Shown: positions 45,348 through 54,050, counted from the stretch's first letter. The stretch is DNA of 64,000 nt from Nonomuraea angiospora (GCF_014873145.1 NZ_JADBEK010000001.1:992001-1056000); one strand, 5' to 3'. Program-made: numbers and translations. The notes: generated by a model from the letters alone, not told the origin.

Positions 45348-46529
45348 GTGCACGTCACGCCGCATGTCGAACCCCATCCGCCGATGATCAGGCGAATCCG
45401 GCCGGGGCACTGGCTGGCGCTGGATCGGCTCGCCGCGATCGGCTACGCGTTCGTCGCCTTCCTGCTGCTGGCCGACGAGGTCGGTGGACCCGAGAGGTTC
45501 GCGGTCGTTCCCCTGGGTGTGATCGCCTCGGCGCTGCCGATCGCGCTGCGCCGTCAGCGGCCGGTCGTCGCGTTCGGGATCGCCCTGGCCGGGCTGGTCG
45601 CGGCGGAGCTGGTCGAGCGCGAGACGATCATCTTGGGGATGCTGTCCGTGGCCTACGTCCTGTATGCGGTGGCGGTCCTCTGCCGCCCGCGCACCGCCTT
45701 CCTCGCGCTCGGGATGGCGCTGGCCGCCGCCGTGGCGACCGGAATTCCCGGCTTTCCCCGCATCGGCGGGGCCCCGGTGATCTCCGTACTGCTCTTCACC
45801 ACGGTCTGGACCGTCGGCTACGCCGTGGGCATGCATCGCCGCCACCTCGGGGAGTTGCTGCGCAACCAGGCCAGGCTGGCCAAGCAGAGTGTGACCGACG
45901 AGCGGATGCGCATCGCCCGCGAGCTGCACGACGTCATCGCGCACGGCATGAGCGTGGTCACCGTACAAGCGGGATTCGGCGCCCTGGTGATCGACGACAG
46001 GCCGCAGGAAGCGCGGGCCGCGCTCACGGCCATCGAGACCACGGGACGCCAGAGCCTGGCCGAGATGCGGAGGCTGCTTGGCGTGCTCCGCGAGGAGGAC
46101 CGGAGCGAAGGGCCCGATCTCGCGCCCGCGCCCGGGCTGGCCGACCTCGACCGGCTCCTGGAGCAGATCGCCGGGGCGGGGGTGCGGGTGGAGCTCACCA
46201 CCACCGGGCCGCCTCGCGCACTGCTTCCCGGGATCGACCTTTCGGCGTACCGGATCGTGCAGGAGGCGCTGACCAACGTGGTGAAGCACGCCGCCACCGG
46301 CTCCGCCAGGGTGACCCTGCACTACGGCCCGGACGAGCTGTCCATCGAGGTCGCCGACGACGGCCTCGGCTGCCGGAAGGCCGGCGGGCCGTCCCCCGGA
46401 CACGGCCTGGTCGGCATGCGTGAGCGCGCGCACCTGTACGGCGGCGCGTTCCACGCGGCGGGCCTGCCCGAAGGCGGTTTCCGCGTCACCGCCACCCTCC
46501 CCGTCCCCTCCACGGAGCACCCGGCATGA
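45348..46529 (+). CDS. NarL-type sensor histidine kinase
   Basis: 393 residues. About five membrane segments fill residues 25-160, then HisKA_3 with phospho-acceptor H194 in ARELHDVIAHGMSVV, and an HATPase with IVQEALTNVVKHA, VADDGLG and GHGLVGMRERAHLYGG. Start is the GTG at 45348 or ATG at 45384 (MIRRIRPGHW); neither has a good ribosome-binding site. It has little extracytoplasmic sequence, so it may sense membrane state. The stop overlaps a 16-codon open frame leading to its response regulator. Confidence 0.9.
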   Translation: MHVTPHVEPHPPMIRRIRPGHWLALDRLAAIGYAFVAFLLLADEVGGPERFAVVPLGVIASALPIALRRQRPVVAFGIALAGLVAAELVERETIILGMLSVAYVLYAVAVLCRPRTAFLALGMALAAAVATGIPGFPRIGGAPVISVLLFTTVWTVGYAVGMHRRHLGELLRNQARLAKQSVTDERMRIARELHDVIAHGMSVVTVQAGFGALVIDDRPQEARAALTAIETTGRQSLAEMRRLLGVLREEDRSEGPDLAPAPGLADLDRLLEQIAGAGVRVELTTTGPPRALLPGIDLSAYRIVQEALTNVVKHAATGSARVTLHYGPDELSIEVADDGLGCRKAGGPSPGHGLVGMRERAHLYGGAFHAAGLPEGGFRVTATLPVPSTEHPA

Positions 46530-46576
46530 ACCTCGCCCTGACCTCCGCGCTCGCCATAGCCGGGCGCGCGGCATGA
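46526..46576 (+). CDS. 16-codon open frame bridging kinase and response regulator
   Basis: ATG 46526 overlaps the kinase TGA (ATGA), encodes MNLALTSALAIAGRAA, and its TGA overlaps the response-regulator ATG (ATGA at 46573). Such exact coupling at both ends suggests a functional translational bridge, or the fused ends of a deleted membrane-protein gene. The hydrophobic start looks like the beginning of a membrane segment. Confidence 0.45.
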   Translation: MNLALTSALAIAGRAA

Positions 46577-47211
46577 CCGTCCGCGTGGTGGTCGCCGACG
46601 ACCAGATCCTCGTACGTGCGGGGTTGTGCGGCATCGTGAACACCGCCCCAGACCTGACCGTCGTCGGCGAGGCCGGCACCGGGCTGGAGGCCGTCAAGGT
46701 GGTCCGCGCACAGGCGCCGAACGTGGTGCTCATGGACATCCGGATGCCCGGCATGGACGGTCTGGAGGCCACCCGCCTGATCACCTCGTCCGGCGACACG
46801 AAGGTGGTCATCCTCACCACCTTCGACCTGGATGACTACGTGTACGCGGCGCTGCGCGGCGGGGCCAGCGGGTTCCTGCTCAAGGACACTCCCGCCAGGG
46901 ACCTGCTGACGGCGGTCCGGGTCGTCTCGGCGGGCGACGCGCTGCTCTCCCCAGGCATCACACGGCGGCTGATCAAGGAGTTCGCGGGTCGCGCTCACCC
47001 TGAGCCACTGGAGGGCATCACCACGCGCGAGCGAGAGGTGCTCGCGCTGGTCGCCGAGGGCCTGTCCAACGGTGAGATCGCCGAGCGGCTGCACATCGGG
47101 CCGGGTACGGCCAAGACCCACGTCAGGCACCTGCTGGCCAAGCTGGACGCCCGCGACCGCGTGCACCTGGTGATCATCGCCTACCGCAGCGGGCTGGTCT
47201 CCGTCCGCTGA
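46573..47211 (+). CDS. NarL/LuxR-family response regulator
   Basis: 212 residues. Receiver domain with acidic pair VADDQ (8-10), phospho-acceptor D55 in LMDIRMPG, and Lys in FLLKD. LuxR-type HTH at the C-terminus with LTxRE-like ITTREREVLALVAEGLSNGE and GPGTAKTHVRHLLAKLDARD. Partner of the kinase just upstream. Target genes may include the secreted hydrolase 124 bp downstream. Confidence 0.93.
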   Translation: MTVRVVVADDQILVRAGLCGIVNTAPDLTVVGEAGTGLEAVKVVRAQAPNVVLMDIRMPGMDGLEATRLITSSGDTKVVILTTFDLDDYVYAALRGGASGFLLKDTPARDLLTAVRVVSAGDALLSPGITRRLIKEFAGRAHPEPLEGITTREREVLALVAEGLSNGEIAERLHIGPGTAKTHVRHLLAKLDARDRVHLVIIAYRSGLVSVR

Positions 47212-47335
47212 ACCCGGCATCGGCCGAAAAGGCGTAGCCCGCCGGCGCGAAATGAGCCCTGGGGTAGACGACTCCGGCCGGGGCGGGTCACTAGCTTCGG
47301 ACCACTCCCACTTCCAATGATCTGAAGGAGTGCGT

Positions 47336-48550
47336 GTGATCTCCCCGCGAGTGGTGTGCGCCGCCGCCCTGCTGGCCGCCGCCCTGCTGGCCGTACCGAC
47401 CGCCGCCCAGGCCAAGACACAGCTCAAGACACAGGCCCTGGCACAGGCCCGGCCCCAGGCCGCCGCCCCGCCCCAGCTGACCCTTCCGGCGCCGACGGGC
47501 CCCTGCCCGCTCGGCACGGTGTCCCTGCATCTGGTCGACCGGTCAAGGAAGGACCCGTTCGCGGGCGCTGGCCACGACCGCGAGCTGATGATCAGCCTGA
47601 CCTATCCGGCCAGGAAGGTCGCCGCGTACCCGGTCGCACCCTGGCTGCCGCCCAAGGCAGCGGCCCAGTACCTGCGCCAGGAGGGCCTGCCTCCGGGAGC
47701 CGTCCTGCTGCCGCAGACCCACGGGCACGAGGGCGCCCCCGCCGACCGGCGCGAGGGCCGGTTGCCCGTCGTGCTGTACTCCCCGGGCAACGACTCCTTC
47801 CGGTCGGCCAACACCGTGGTGGTCGAGGAACTGGCCAGCCGGGGATACGTGGTGGCCACCATCGACCACACCTATGACGGCCTGGTGGAGTTCCCCGACG
47901 GCCGAGTGGTGCCCCCCGCTCCCGACGGGGGAAAAACCGGCCGGGTGATCTACGAGCAGCGCATCGCCGACACCCGCTTCGTCCTGGACCAACTCGCGGT
48001 AGTGAACCGCGGCGGCAACCCCGACGCCGAGCACCGCAAGCTCCCCAAGGGACTGCGCGGGCTGCTCGACCTGGACCGGGTCGGCATGTTCGGCTACTCG
48101 GCCGGCGGGCCAACGGTCGCGTCCGCCATGGTCGAGGACAGGCGGATCAAGGCTGGGCTCGCCATGGACGGCCCGGTGGCGGGCCCGGTCGTCACCGCGG
48201 GGCTGGACCGGCCGTACATGCTGATGACCGCCACCAAGGCCGTCCGCGACCGGATCCCCGACCTGGCCACGTTCTGGTCGAATCTGAAGGGCTGGAAGCT
48301 CAACATCAGGACTGAAGGGGTCGAGCACGTCTCCTACGGCGACCTGGAGATGATCGCCCCGCAGGTGGCGTCACTGCTGAAGTGGACGCCCGCACAGCTC
48401 GCCGAGCAGATCGGCACGCTCGCCCCCGAGCGCGGCGAGGCCGTCCAGCGGGCCTACCCGCTGGCCTTCTTCGAGCGGAACCTGCGCGGCAGGGGTCACC
48501 TGCTGGACGGCCCGTCGCCGAGATTCCCCGAGGTCACCTTCATTCCCTAG
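47336..48550 (+). CDS. Secreted alpha/beta hydrolase (PAF-acetylhydrolase/lipase-like)
   Basis: 404 residues from GTG 47336, which is 5 bp after AAGGAG (a GTG at 47330 overlaps that site and is less likely). Signal peptide VISPRVVCAAALLAAALLAV ends at AQAK. Then a K/Q/A-rich linker and an alpha/beta-hydrolase domain: oxyanion region VVLYSPGNDSF, nucleophile elbow GMFGYSAGGPT and C-terminal His in GVEHVSYGD. It resembles platelet-activating-factor acetylhydrolase-type lipases of actinomycetes. It probably hydrolyses short esters outside the cell. Confidence 0.87.
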   Translation: MISPRVVCAAALLAAALLAVPTAAQAKTQLKTQALAQARPQAAAPPQLTLPAPTGPCPLGTVSLHLVDRSRKDPFAGAGHDRELMISLTYPARKVAAYPVAPWLPPKAAAQYLRQEGLPPGAVLLPQTHGHEGAPADRREGRLPVVLYSPGNDSFRSANTVVVEELASRGYVVATIDHTYDGLVEFPDGRVVPPAPDGGKTGRVIYEQRIADTRFVLDQLAVVNRGGNPDAEHRKLPKGLRGLLDLDRVGMFGYSAGGPTVASAMVEDRRIKAGLAMDGPVAGPVVTAGLDRPYMLMTATKAVRDRIPDLATFWSNLKGWKLNIRTEGVEHVSYGDLEMIAPQVASLLKWTPAQLAEQIGTLAPERGEAVQRAYPLAFFERNLRGRGHLLDGPSPRFPEVTFIP

Positions 48551-48608
48551 TCGAGTAGCTCCAGTTCGTCGCCTTTGTCGTCGTGAGCGGCGTTGAGGGC
48601 CAGAGCAC

Positions 48609-48800
48609 TGCGTCTACACGGACAACCAGCGGTGGTGGCTGCGCAGGAACTCCGACGGCACCCGGGCGGTCATCGCCAAACAAAGCGGCAAGTGCCTGGA
48701 CGTGGCCTGGGCCGAGCAGAAGAACGGTACCCAGATGGTGCAATCGCGCTGCTGGGACGGTAAGAAGCAGAAGTGGACCTTCCTCGCGATCCCCCGATGA
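48609..48800 (+). pseudogene. C-terminal relic of a ricin-type lectin
   Basis: A plus-strand frame without a start reads CVYTDNQRWWLRRNSDGTRA, SGKCLDVAWAEQKNGTQMVQ, then KKQKWTFLAIPR and a stop. GKCLDV and QxW are trefoil-lectin hallmarks. Only about 1.5 trefoil units remain. Its stop overlaps the next ATG (ATGA at 48797). Confidence 0.75.
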
Positions 48801-49399
48801 CACCCCCGCCCTGCCGGCTCTACGTGCTGCCCGCCGCAGCCGCTCCGACGGCCGTGATCATGCGTCGCGGGCCGTCGGTGTGGTGGCACCTGCTGACCTG
48901 GGACCTGGAGGCAGGCGAGCTGACCCCGGGCGCGTGGCTGCGGGGGATGCTCTACCCCGAGCGCAGCGCCGTCTCGCCGGACGGGAAGCTGCTCGGCTAC
49001 TTCGCGCTCGGCCACGGACGGCACCCGTGGGACACCTACTTCGCCGTGTCGAAGGTCCCGTGGCTCACCGCGCTCGCCGCCTGGCACACCCACGGCACGT
49101 GGACCGGCGGGTGCGCGTTCGCCGCGGACAACAGCCTGACGATCTCCGCCTCCATGGACAAGCGCCCCTTCCACGGCCGCTATCCGTACGGTGTCACGGT
49201 GGGAAACCTGCCCCCGACGCTGCCGGGGGCGGCGGGGACTGCGCGGGACCACCGGGGGCGGCTGCTCGTGGCCACCGACCAGGGTGAGGTGAAGATCGTC
49301 GAGGAGCGGTCCGGCGCCCGGGTGACGATCTGGTCCCGCGACCTGAACGGCCTCACCCCCGACCCGGTGCCGTCCCCGCGCTGGGCGCGGGCCTGGTGA
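48797..49399 (+). CDS. Hypothetical actinobacterial protein
   Basis: 200 residues from ATG 48797. Begins MTPPPCRLYVLPAAAAPTAV; contains RRGPSVWWHLLTWDLEAGEL and SPDGKLLGYFALGHGRHPWD, like a small group of actinobacterial proteins with propeller-like beta segments. No catalytic motif is visible and no signal peptide. Its start overlaps the stop of the lectin relic, which may be coincidental after recombination. Confidence 0.65.
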   Translation: MTPPPCRLYVLPAAAAPTAVIMRRGPSVWWHLLTWDLEAGELTPGAWLRGMLYPERSAVSPDGKLLGYFALGHGRHPWDTYFAVSKVPWLTALAAWHTHGTWTGGCAFAADNSLTISASMDKRPFHGRYPYGVTVGNLPPTLPGAAGTARDHRGRLLVATDQGEVKIVEERSGARVTIWSRDLNGLTPDPVPSPRWARAW

Positions 49400-49405
49400 C
49401 CAGAT

Positions 49406-49735
49406 CTACAGCAGGAGTGCGGCCGTGACCTGCCAGCCGTACGGCGTGGGCCCCGGCGCTGGCCCGGCAGCCCACCTCCTCGGCACGTTCGACGAGCGAG
49501 CGCAGGCCGACACGGGCTGCCACGACGACGGCGGCGGGGCGCCGTCGTCCCGGACGGTGATCGCCAGGTCCGGGCAGGCGGTCAGGGTGATCACGCAGCG
49601 CGAGGTGGTGGAGTGGCGCTGCACGTTCGTTGGCGAGCGCCTCGACGGCGATGCGATGCGGTGGGCGGCCAGCTCGACCGCAGGTGACGGTTCGGGCAGC
49701 GGGTCCGCCGCGTCGACACCTCGCAGCCTGATCAT
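49406..49735 (-). pseudogene. Histidine-kinase ATPase-domain relic with frameshifts
   Basis: Across shifting minus-strand frames one reads ELAAHRIAVEALAN, then VQRHSTTSRCVITLTACPDL, AITVRDDGAPPP, VGLRSLVERAEEVG and WQVTAALLL. This is the HATPase_c part of a NarL-type kinase with at least two frame changes. No membrane or HisKA part remains. Confidence 0.75.
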
Positions 49736-49738
49736 CGC

Positions 49739-50032
49739 TTAACCCGCTGTTCGAGCCCGAACCTCTAGGTTGAGGATGGCGGCGTGTGCGCTCCGCGGCG
49801 TCGAAGCATGCCCGGCTTCCCCTCCAGGGATGGCGAATGGCTGCACGACCACTGCGCCACCGTCCGCGGCGATGCGGGCAGTGGCGGCGTCGAGGTCGGC
49901 CACCCGGATGACGGGAACGACCCGGGGCTGTCCGTCGCGCGAGGCCATGATTCCCGTGTCGATCCCGGCGCCGTCCCCGTGCGGGGCGATGAGGTGGTCG
50001 GGCGCGGCGAAGGGCTGCATCTCCCAGCCGAG
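49739..50032 (-). pseudogene. VOC/glyoxalase-fold relic
   Basis: The minus-strand segment GWEMQPFAAPDHLIAPHGDG, then VVPVIRVADLDAATARIAA and GGAVVVQPFAIPG, is one beta-alpha-beta-beta-beta module of VOC proteins. It is cut at about 50032, where a plus-strand WD40 fragment starts, and its C-terminus runs into unrelated sequence. Confidence 0.6.
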
Positions 50033-50034
50033 GA

Positions 50035-50121
50035 GTGGAGTCGGTGGCGTTCAGCCCCAAGGGAAACACCCTCGCCACCAGCGACCAAGACGGCGCCGTG
50101 CGATTGTGGGATGTCGAGATC
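50035..50121 (+). pseudogene. Single WD40-repeat relic
   Basis: VESVAFSPKGNTLATSDQDG, AVRLWDVEI is one complete WD40 unit with the terminal LWD. It is joined on its left to the opposite-strand VOC relic and on its right to unrelated sequence, so it is the stub of a lost WD40-repeat protein. Confidence 0.7.
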
Positions 50122-50412
50122 CGGCTCACGCCCGCGAGCGGGTGGGCGCGGCCGAGCTGCTCGACGATGACCGGATCCAGCGTGTCGCCCTCCCTGATCC
50201 GCCAGGTTGCCAGATAGCGCGGATTATCTGGGAACCGGTCGAGCCCCGGCCCGATCACAATCCTGAGGGCGTTCCCGTTCTCGGGCACCTGCGTCGGCAG
50301 TGGCGGTGTCCGGTCGATGCGCTCCTAGCTACACCAGCCCCGGCGACGGTATGGCGTCCGGACTACAGGGTGAGTAGCGCAAACTGCTCATAGCCAGCTG
50401 CCACATTCCGCG
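50122..50412. other. Unassigned fragment region before the ECF operon
   Basis: A minus-strand stretch (about 50130-50288) reads protein-like (LRIVIGPGLDRFPDNPRYLA, REGDTLDPVIVEQLGRAHPL), but no family was recognised and no start or stop fits. Probably another relic. Confidence 0.35.
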
Positions 50413-50445
50413 AGGTGCCGGACATTTACCAGGTGTCCGGCACCT
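50413..50445. promoter_or_regulatory. Perfect 12-bp inverted repeat before the sigma-factor gene
   Basis: AGGTGCCGGACA (50413-50424), 9-nt loop, TGTCCGGCACCT (50434-50445), followed by TTTCGG and then AAGGAGACT and the GTG start 18 bp on. It could be an attenuator hairpin in the leader RNA, a protein operator or a terminator insulating the operon. Confidence 0.65.
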
Positions 50446-50462
50446 TTCGGCAAGGAGACTCT

Positions 50463-50975
50463 GTGACACACCGAGATCGCTTCGAAGCGGTCTATGACGC
50501 GTACTACCCGGCGATACACCAGTACGCCGCACGCCGTACCGGTTCGCCCGACGACACGGCCGATGTCATCTCCGAGACGTTCCTCACCGCCTGGCGGCGC
50601 ATCGGCGACGTGCCTGAGGGTGAGGAGGCGCTGCTGTGGCTGTACGGGGTGGCCCGCCGCGTACTGGCCAACCAGCAGCGCGGCGAATCTCGCAGGGCCG
50701 TGCTCACTGAGCGGCTACGTGCGGAACTGGCAGCCGACCGGCCGGTCAGGCCGGTCGATCTGGACCATGTTCGCGCCGCCTTCGACGGGTTACCCGAACG
50801 CGACCGCGAGGTTTTGGCACTGGCCTGCTGGGAGGGTCTGACCAGCCAGCGGATCGCCAAAGTTTTGGGTTGTACGGCTATTGCCGCCCGGACCCGGCTG
50901 CATCGGGCGCGCAAACGGATGGCGGCGGCGCTGGCGCGGCAGGCGTCCTTGACGATCGCGATGGGGGAAGCATGA
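50463..50975 (+). CDS. ECF RNA polymerase sigma factor
   Basis: 170 residues. Region 2 (FEAVYDAYYPAIHQYAARRT and DVISETFLTAWRRI) and region 4 (FDGLPERDREVLALACWEGL, RIAKVLGCTAIAARTRLHRA) are complete; no extra C-terminal domain. The GTG at 50463 follows AAGGAG. The stop overlaps the ATG of the CU044_5270-family gene (ATGA), the usual sigma/membrane-partner arrangement, so the partner probably controls or is controlled by the factor. Confidence 0.93.
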   Translation: MTHRDRFEAVYDAYYPAIHQYAARRTGSPDDTADVISETFLTAWRRIGDVPEGEEALLWLYGVARRVLANQQRGESRRAVLTERLRAELAADRPVRPVDLDHVRAAFDGLPERDREVLALACWEGLTSQRIAKVLGCTAIAARTRLHRARKRMAAALARQASLTIAMGEA

Positions 50976-52018
50976 GCGACATCGACAACCTGGTAAGGGC
51001 CATCGACCCGGCACCACACGCGCCGGATCAGGGGCCCGGCGCGCGCGAACTGCGTGCGGCGATCATGGCGACCCAGGCGCGGCCGCACCGAGCGGTCCGG
51101 CGTCTGCCGTGGCGGGCCGGTGCCATCGGGCTCGCAGCGGCCGCGGCCGCGACGGCGGTCTTCCTTGGCCAGGTCACCCTCACCGCATCGCCCTCTCCCA
51201 CGGTCACACCCGGCGGCACCGTCCTGTCGGGCACGTCGATCCTGCTGGCCGCCGCTGCCAAGGCCCAAGCCGCCCCAGAAGGCGCCTACTGGCATCTCAA
51301 GCAGCTGTACGTGGGCTCGGCGGGACCTTACGGCCAGAACGGCAACACCTACCGTCTGGAAACCTCGTACCTCTCGGAGACGTGGGTGGCCAAGGATGGC
51401 CGAGGCTGGATCGGCCGCAGGCAGCTGGCCGCACGCCCTCTGGATGTGGAGGCATGGCGCCGGGACGGCTCGCCGACCGAATGGGAGATGGGGAAGGACG
51501 GCGGCGTCTACTCCACCTCGCCCGGCGAGGGCACGCTCACCCGGCTCAAGGGGGAACAGAAGCTCTACTGGAGTGCCATGCCCCTGACCCTGAAGGAGAT
51601 CGAGGCGCTGCCCGCCGACCCCGAAGCGCTGAAGAAGCGGGCCGCTGAGGCCATCCGTAGCGATCAGGATTTCGCCGGTTCGGTGGAGGACGGCCTGCCG
51701 CCCACCTTGGCATCACTCCTGTACGAGCTGCCCGCCTCCCCACAGGTGCGCAGCGCCGCCTACCAGGCGCTGGCGACGCTGCCCGCAGTGCGGGTCGAAG
51801 GCCGGACCACCGATCCGCAGGGGCGGCCGGGCGTCTCCGTGACCTTCCCAATCCAGCAGGGCCGGCCCACCCAGGGCAGACTGATCATCGACCCCGACAC
51901 CTCCAAAGTGCTGACCTTCGAAGTCACCGGCGGCATGCCAGAGGTGAAAAACCGGGTCAACATGGTGCTGGAGTCCGGCTGGACCAACACCCGGCCATCC
52001 CCGCCCTCCGCCGAGTGA
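50972..52018 (+). CDS. CU044_5270-family membrane-anchored protein
   Basis: 348 residues. A cytoplasmic N-terminus (about 1-48) precedes one membrane helix (AGAIGLAAAAAATAVFLGQV); the rest is an extracytoplasmic beta-rich domain with GAYWHLKQLYVGSAG and VRVEGRTTDPQGRPGVSVTF. The family routinely follows ECF sigma genes in actinomycetes and is thought to act as an anti-sigma-like or sensor partner; no zinc-finger HxxxCxxC motif is present. Translationally coupled to the sigma gene. Confidence 0.88.
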   Translation: MSDIDNLVRAIDPAPHAPDQGPGARELRAAIMATQARPHRAVRRLPWRAGAIGLAAAAAATAVFLGQVTLTASPSPTVTPGGTVLSGTSILLAAAAKAQAAPEGAYWHLKQLYVGSAGPYGQNGNTYRLETSYLSETWVAKDGRGWIGRRQLAARPLDVEAWRRDGSPTEWEMGKDGGVYSTSPGEGTLTRLKGEQKLYWSAMPLTLKEIEALPADPEALKKRAAEAIRSDQDFAGSVEDGLPPTLASLLYELPASPQVRSAAYQALATLPAVRVEGRTTDPQGRPGVSVTFPIQQGRPTQGRLIIDPDTSKVLTFEVTGGMPEVKNRVNMVLESGWTNTRPSPPSAE

Positions 52019-52129
52019 AGGCCGCCGGGCTGGTCGGCCGCGGCGCGAGCCCGCCGGCCGGCCCGGCTACATCCGCCCTCGGTGAGGGGATGTGAGCGGC
52101 AAGCGCATGGTTCTTCCAGGGTTCGGGCA

Positions 52130-52663
52130 TCAGGAATTGATCAGGAAGGTGGTGCCTGACTCGTTCACCAGGGTTGGCCGCAGCGGCCGTCGGCCGTCGT
52201 GCAGTTTGGCGAGTTCGGCTTCGATGTCGACCTCGATGAAGCCGAAGAAGTTGATGTTCTCGCGGTGGCCGGGGGCGATGAACGACAGCAGTTCGTCCGG
52301 GACTTCGCGGCCCTGGACGCGCAGTTCCTTGATTGCCATGCCGTAATACTCGGTCGTCCACGTGATCACCGCGTTCGTCAGGATCGTAAGGCACCATGCC
52401 TGCTCGGTCTGGTCTTGCAGGTGGGGCCGGACGATGGTGCCGTGCTGGGCGTAGTGCAAGTCCCGGCGCAGCGCGTGCAGCGGTTCGCCCTTGTTGAGCT
52501 GCCGGGAGATCTTGCGTCGATAGACCGGATCCGAAAGGTAGCGGGCGGCATGGATGGTGCGGCGCATCCGGCCCCATTTCTTCAACGCCGCGGCCAGGGT
52601 GTTCTGCCGGGAGGCGGCTGGCCACTTCCCGACGATGAGCGAGGCGGTGGCCTCCCCGAACTT
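52130..52663 (-). pseudogene. Tn3-family transposase C-terminal relic
   Basis: The last about 178 residues of a Tn3 TnpA: KFGEATASLIVGKWPAASRQ, YRRKISRQLNKGEPLHALRR, TEQAWCLTILTNAVITWTTE, GHRENINFFGFIEVDIEAEL and a natural end. The upstream about 800 residues are replaced at 52663 by a protease relic. It starts at the same KFGEAT position as the shifted part of the relic at 34997, though the DNA has diverged. Confidence 0.85.
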
Positions 52664-52685
52664 CGTTCGGTTCAGGGCGCCGGGA

Positions 52686-53465
52686 TCACCCGGGCGAGAC
52701 CGCGCCGGTCCAGACGGCGTCGGCGGCGGAGTAGACCGCCAGCAGTTCATCGTCGAGGTAGGGGGACAGGCCCGTGTCGTAGCGCAGGTTGGCGTCGGTG
52801 TCGGTGACGCTGAGGGTCCGGCCGTTCAGGTAACCTCTGGCGCCGGCCGCGTCGTAGTTCAGCAGCCAGGAGGAGCCTTGCGCGCCGTACCCGGTGAACC
52901 AGGAGGAGCCTTGCGCGCCGTACCCGGTGAACCAGGAGCGCATGGGCAGCAGCCGCTCGCCCTTCAGGCTGGGGGCGTGGGCGGCCGAGTGCGGCGCCGG
53001 GGGTCTGGGTGTCGAACGCGCACTGCGCCGCGGTTGCCACGACGTTGCGGTACTACGAGCGTACGGCGGTGCCCGTGTACCAGTGTGGCTGCCCGTCGGC
53101 GCCGATGAAGAACACCTTGCCTGAGGTGGCCGGGCCGTCGGGTTGCGCCGGACCGCTGACGGAGGGAAGCGACGACACGATGCTGCCGGGCTTGCCGCCG
53201 GGCGTGATTGCGGCGCCCGCGAGGGGCTTGCTGACGGAGCCCGTACGGTGTAGGGGTGGCGTTGGCCAGGTTGGCGCCGCCGTCGCCGAGCCAGAACGCC
53301 GCGACCTCCGCGGCGGCCGCCTGTGTGGAGGCCAGCGGCTTGGTCACGACGTTGGACGGCGACGTCGGCTGCGGCGGCGCGGCCGGGCCCGGTGAGACTG
53401 ACGACTGTGGCCTTCTTTGGTGCGACCGTCGCCGCGCGTGTCACCTCGACAGACGAACCCAGCAC
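52686..53465 (-). pseudogene. Trypsin-like serine protease relic
   Basis: Minus-strand pieces in several frames: LGSSVEVTRAATVAPKKATV, ASTQAAAAEVAAFWLGDGGA, SGKVFFIGADGQPHWYTGTA, RNVVATAAQCAFDT, and the end ARGYLNGRTLSVTDTDANLR, YDTGLSPYLDDELLAVYSAA. This matches actinobacterial secreted trypsin-like peptidases. The catalytic His motif TAAHC reads TAAQC, the central part is missing, and frames change repeatedly. The C-terminal stop is adjacent to the Tn3 relic. Confidence 0.75.
52866..52931. repeat. 33-bp tandem duplication in the protease relic
   Basis: Two perfect 33-bp copies (52866-52898 and 52899-52931), encoding SWFTGYGAQGS twice on the minus strand, followed by a diverged third unit SWLLNYDAAGA. 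The duplication falls at the expected nucleophile-Ser segment of the protease. Confidence 0.9.
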
Positions 53466-53513
53466 CCGCTAGAAGTGGAGCGAGGCGGGGTCCTCCGCTG
53501 GGGAGGAATTGTC

Positions 53514-54050
53514 ATGCAGGCTCCGAACACGGCGACGTCCATCACGCACACCAACGTGCGCCTGCTGATTCCCGTGCCCGGCTCGTTCGCCGAGGCGATG
53601 AGCGACTACGAGAGGCTCGTGCCCTCCCTGGACTCCGCCCGGGTCGAAGATCTCGTCCGGCGGCAGGCGTCGTGGGACGAGGTGATCGAGCAGGCCCGCG
53701 AGAACGCCCCGCACGGCTTCGTGATCTTCTGGCGCTTCGAGGTCCAGCCACTCATGAGCCTGGCCGGTGACGAGTGGCCGTGCGTCCAGTACCTCATGGG
53801 CAACCACACGATCGCGCAGCGGATGTTCCACCACGACCCCGCGGTCATGCTGAGCGCCCCGCTCCGCACGGTGCTCTGCGCCGGCGCGTCCGGTGTCGTG
53901 ACATTGCAGGTCGACCAGCCCAGCAGCCGCTTCGGCAGTTACGGCGACCCCGAGATCGCCGCCGTGGGACGCGAGCTCGACGGCATGCTGGCCGACCTGC
54001 TGGATGCGCTCGGCGCCCCGGTGCCGGGCGAACTTCGGGCTCAACGCTGA
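53514..54050 (+). CDS. DUF302-like protein
   Basis: 178 residues from ATG 53514 after GGGGAGGAATT. MQAPNTATSITHTNVRLLIP, FVIFWRFEVQPLMSLAGDEW and YLMGNHTIAQRMFHHDPAVM, LYAP-like LSAPLRTVLC are consistent with the DUF302 fold, a small alpha/beta domain sometimes linked to metal or heme proteins. No signal peptide. Monocistronic, with decayed DNA upstream and a kinase-like gene downstream. Confidence 0.75.
   Translation: MQAPNTATSITHTNVRLLIPVPGSFAEAMSDYERLVPSLDSARVEDLVRRQASWDEVIEQARENAPHGFVIFWRFEVQPLMSLAGDEWPCVQYLMGNHTIAQRMFHHDPAVMLSAPLRTVLCAGASGVVTLQVDQPSSRFGSYGDPEIAAVGRELDGMLADLLDALGAPVPGELRAQR

Noticed and set aside
50130..50288. Integrase N-terminus, from DPVI-EQ-GRAHP shared with the relic at 63987
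   Set aside because: The match is only about 13 residues and the upstream sequence does not look like a recombinase; left as an unassigned relic.
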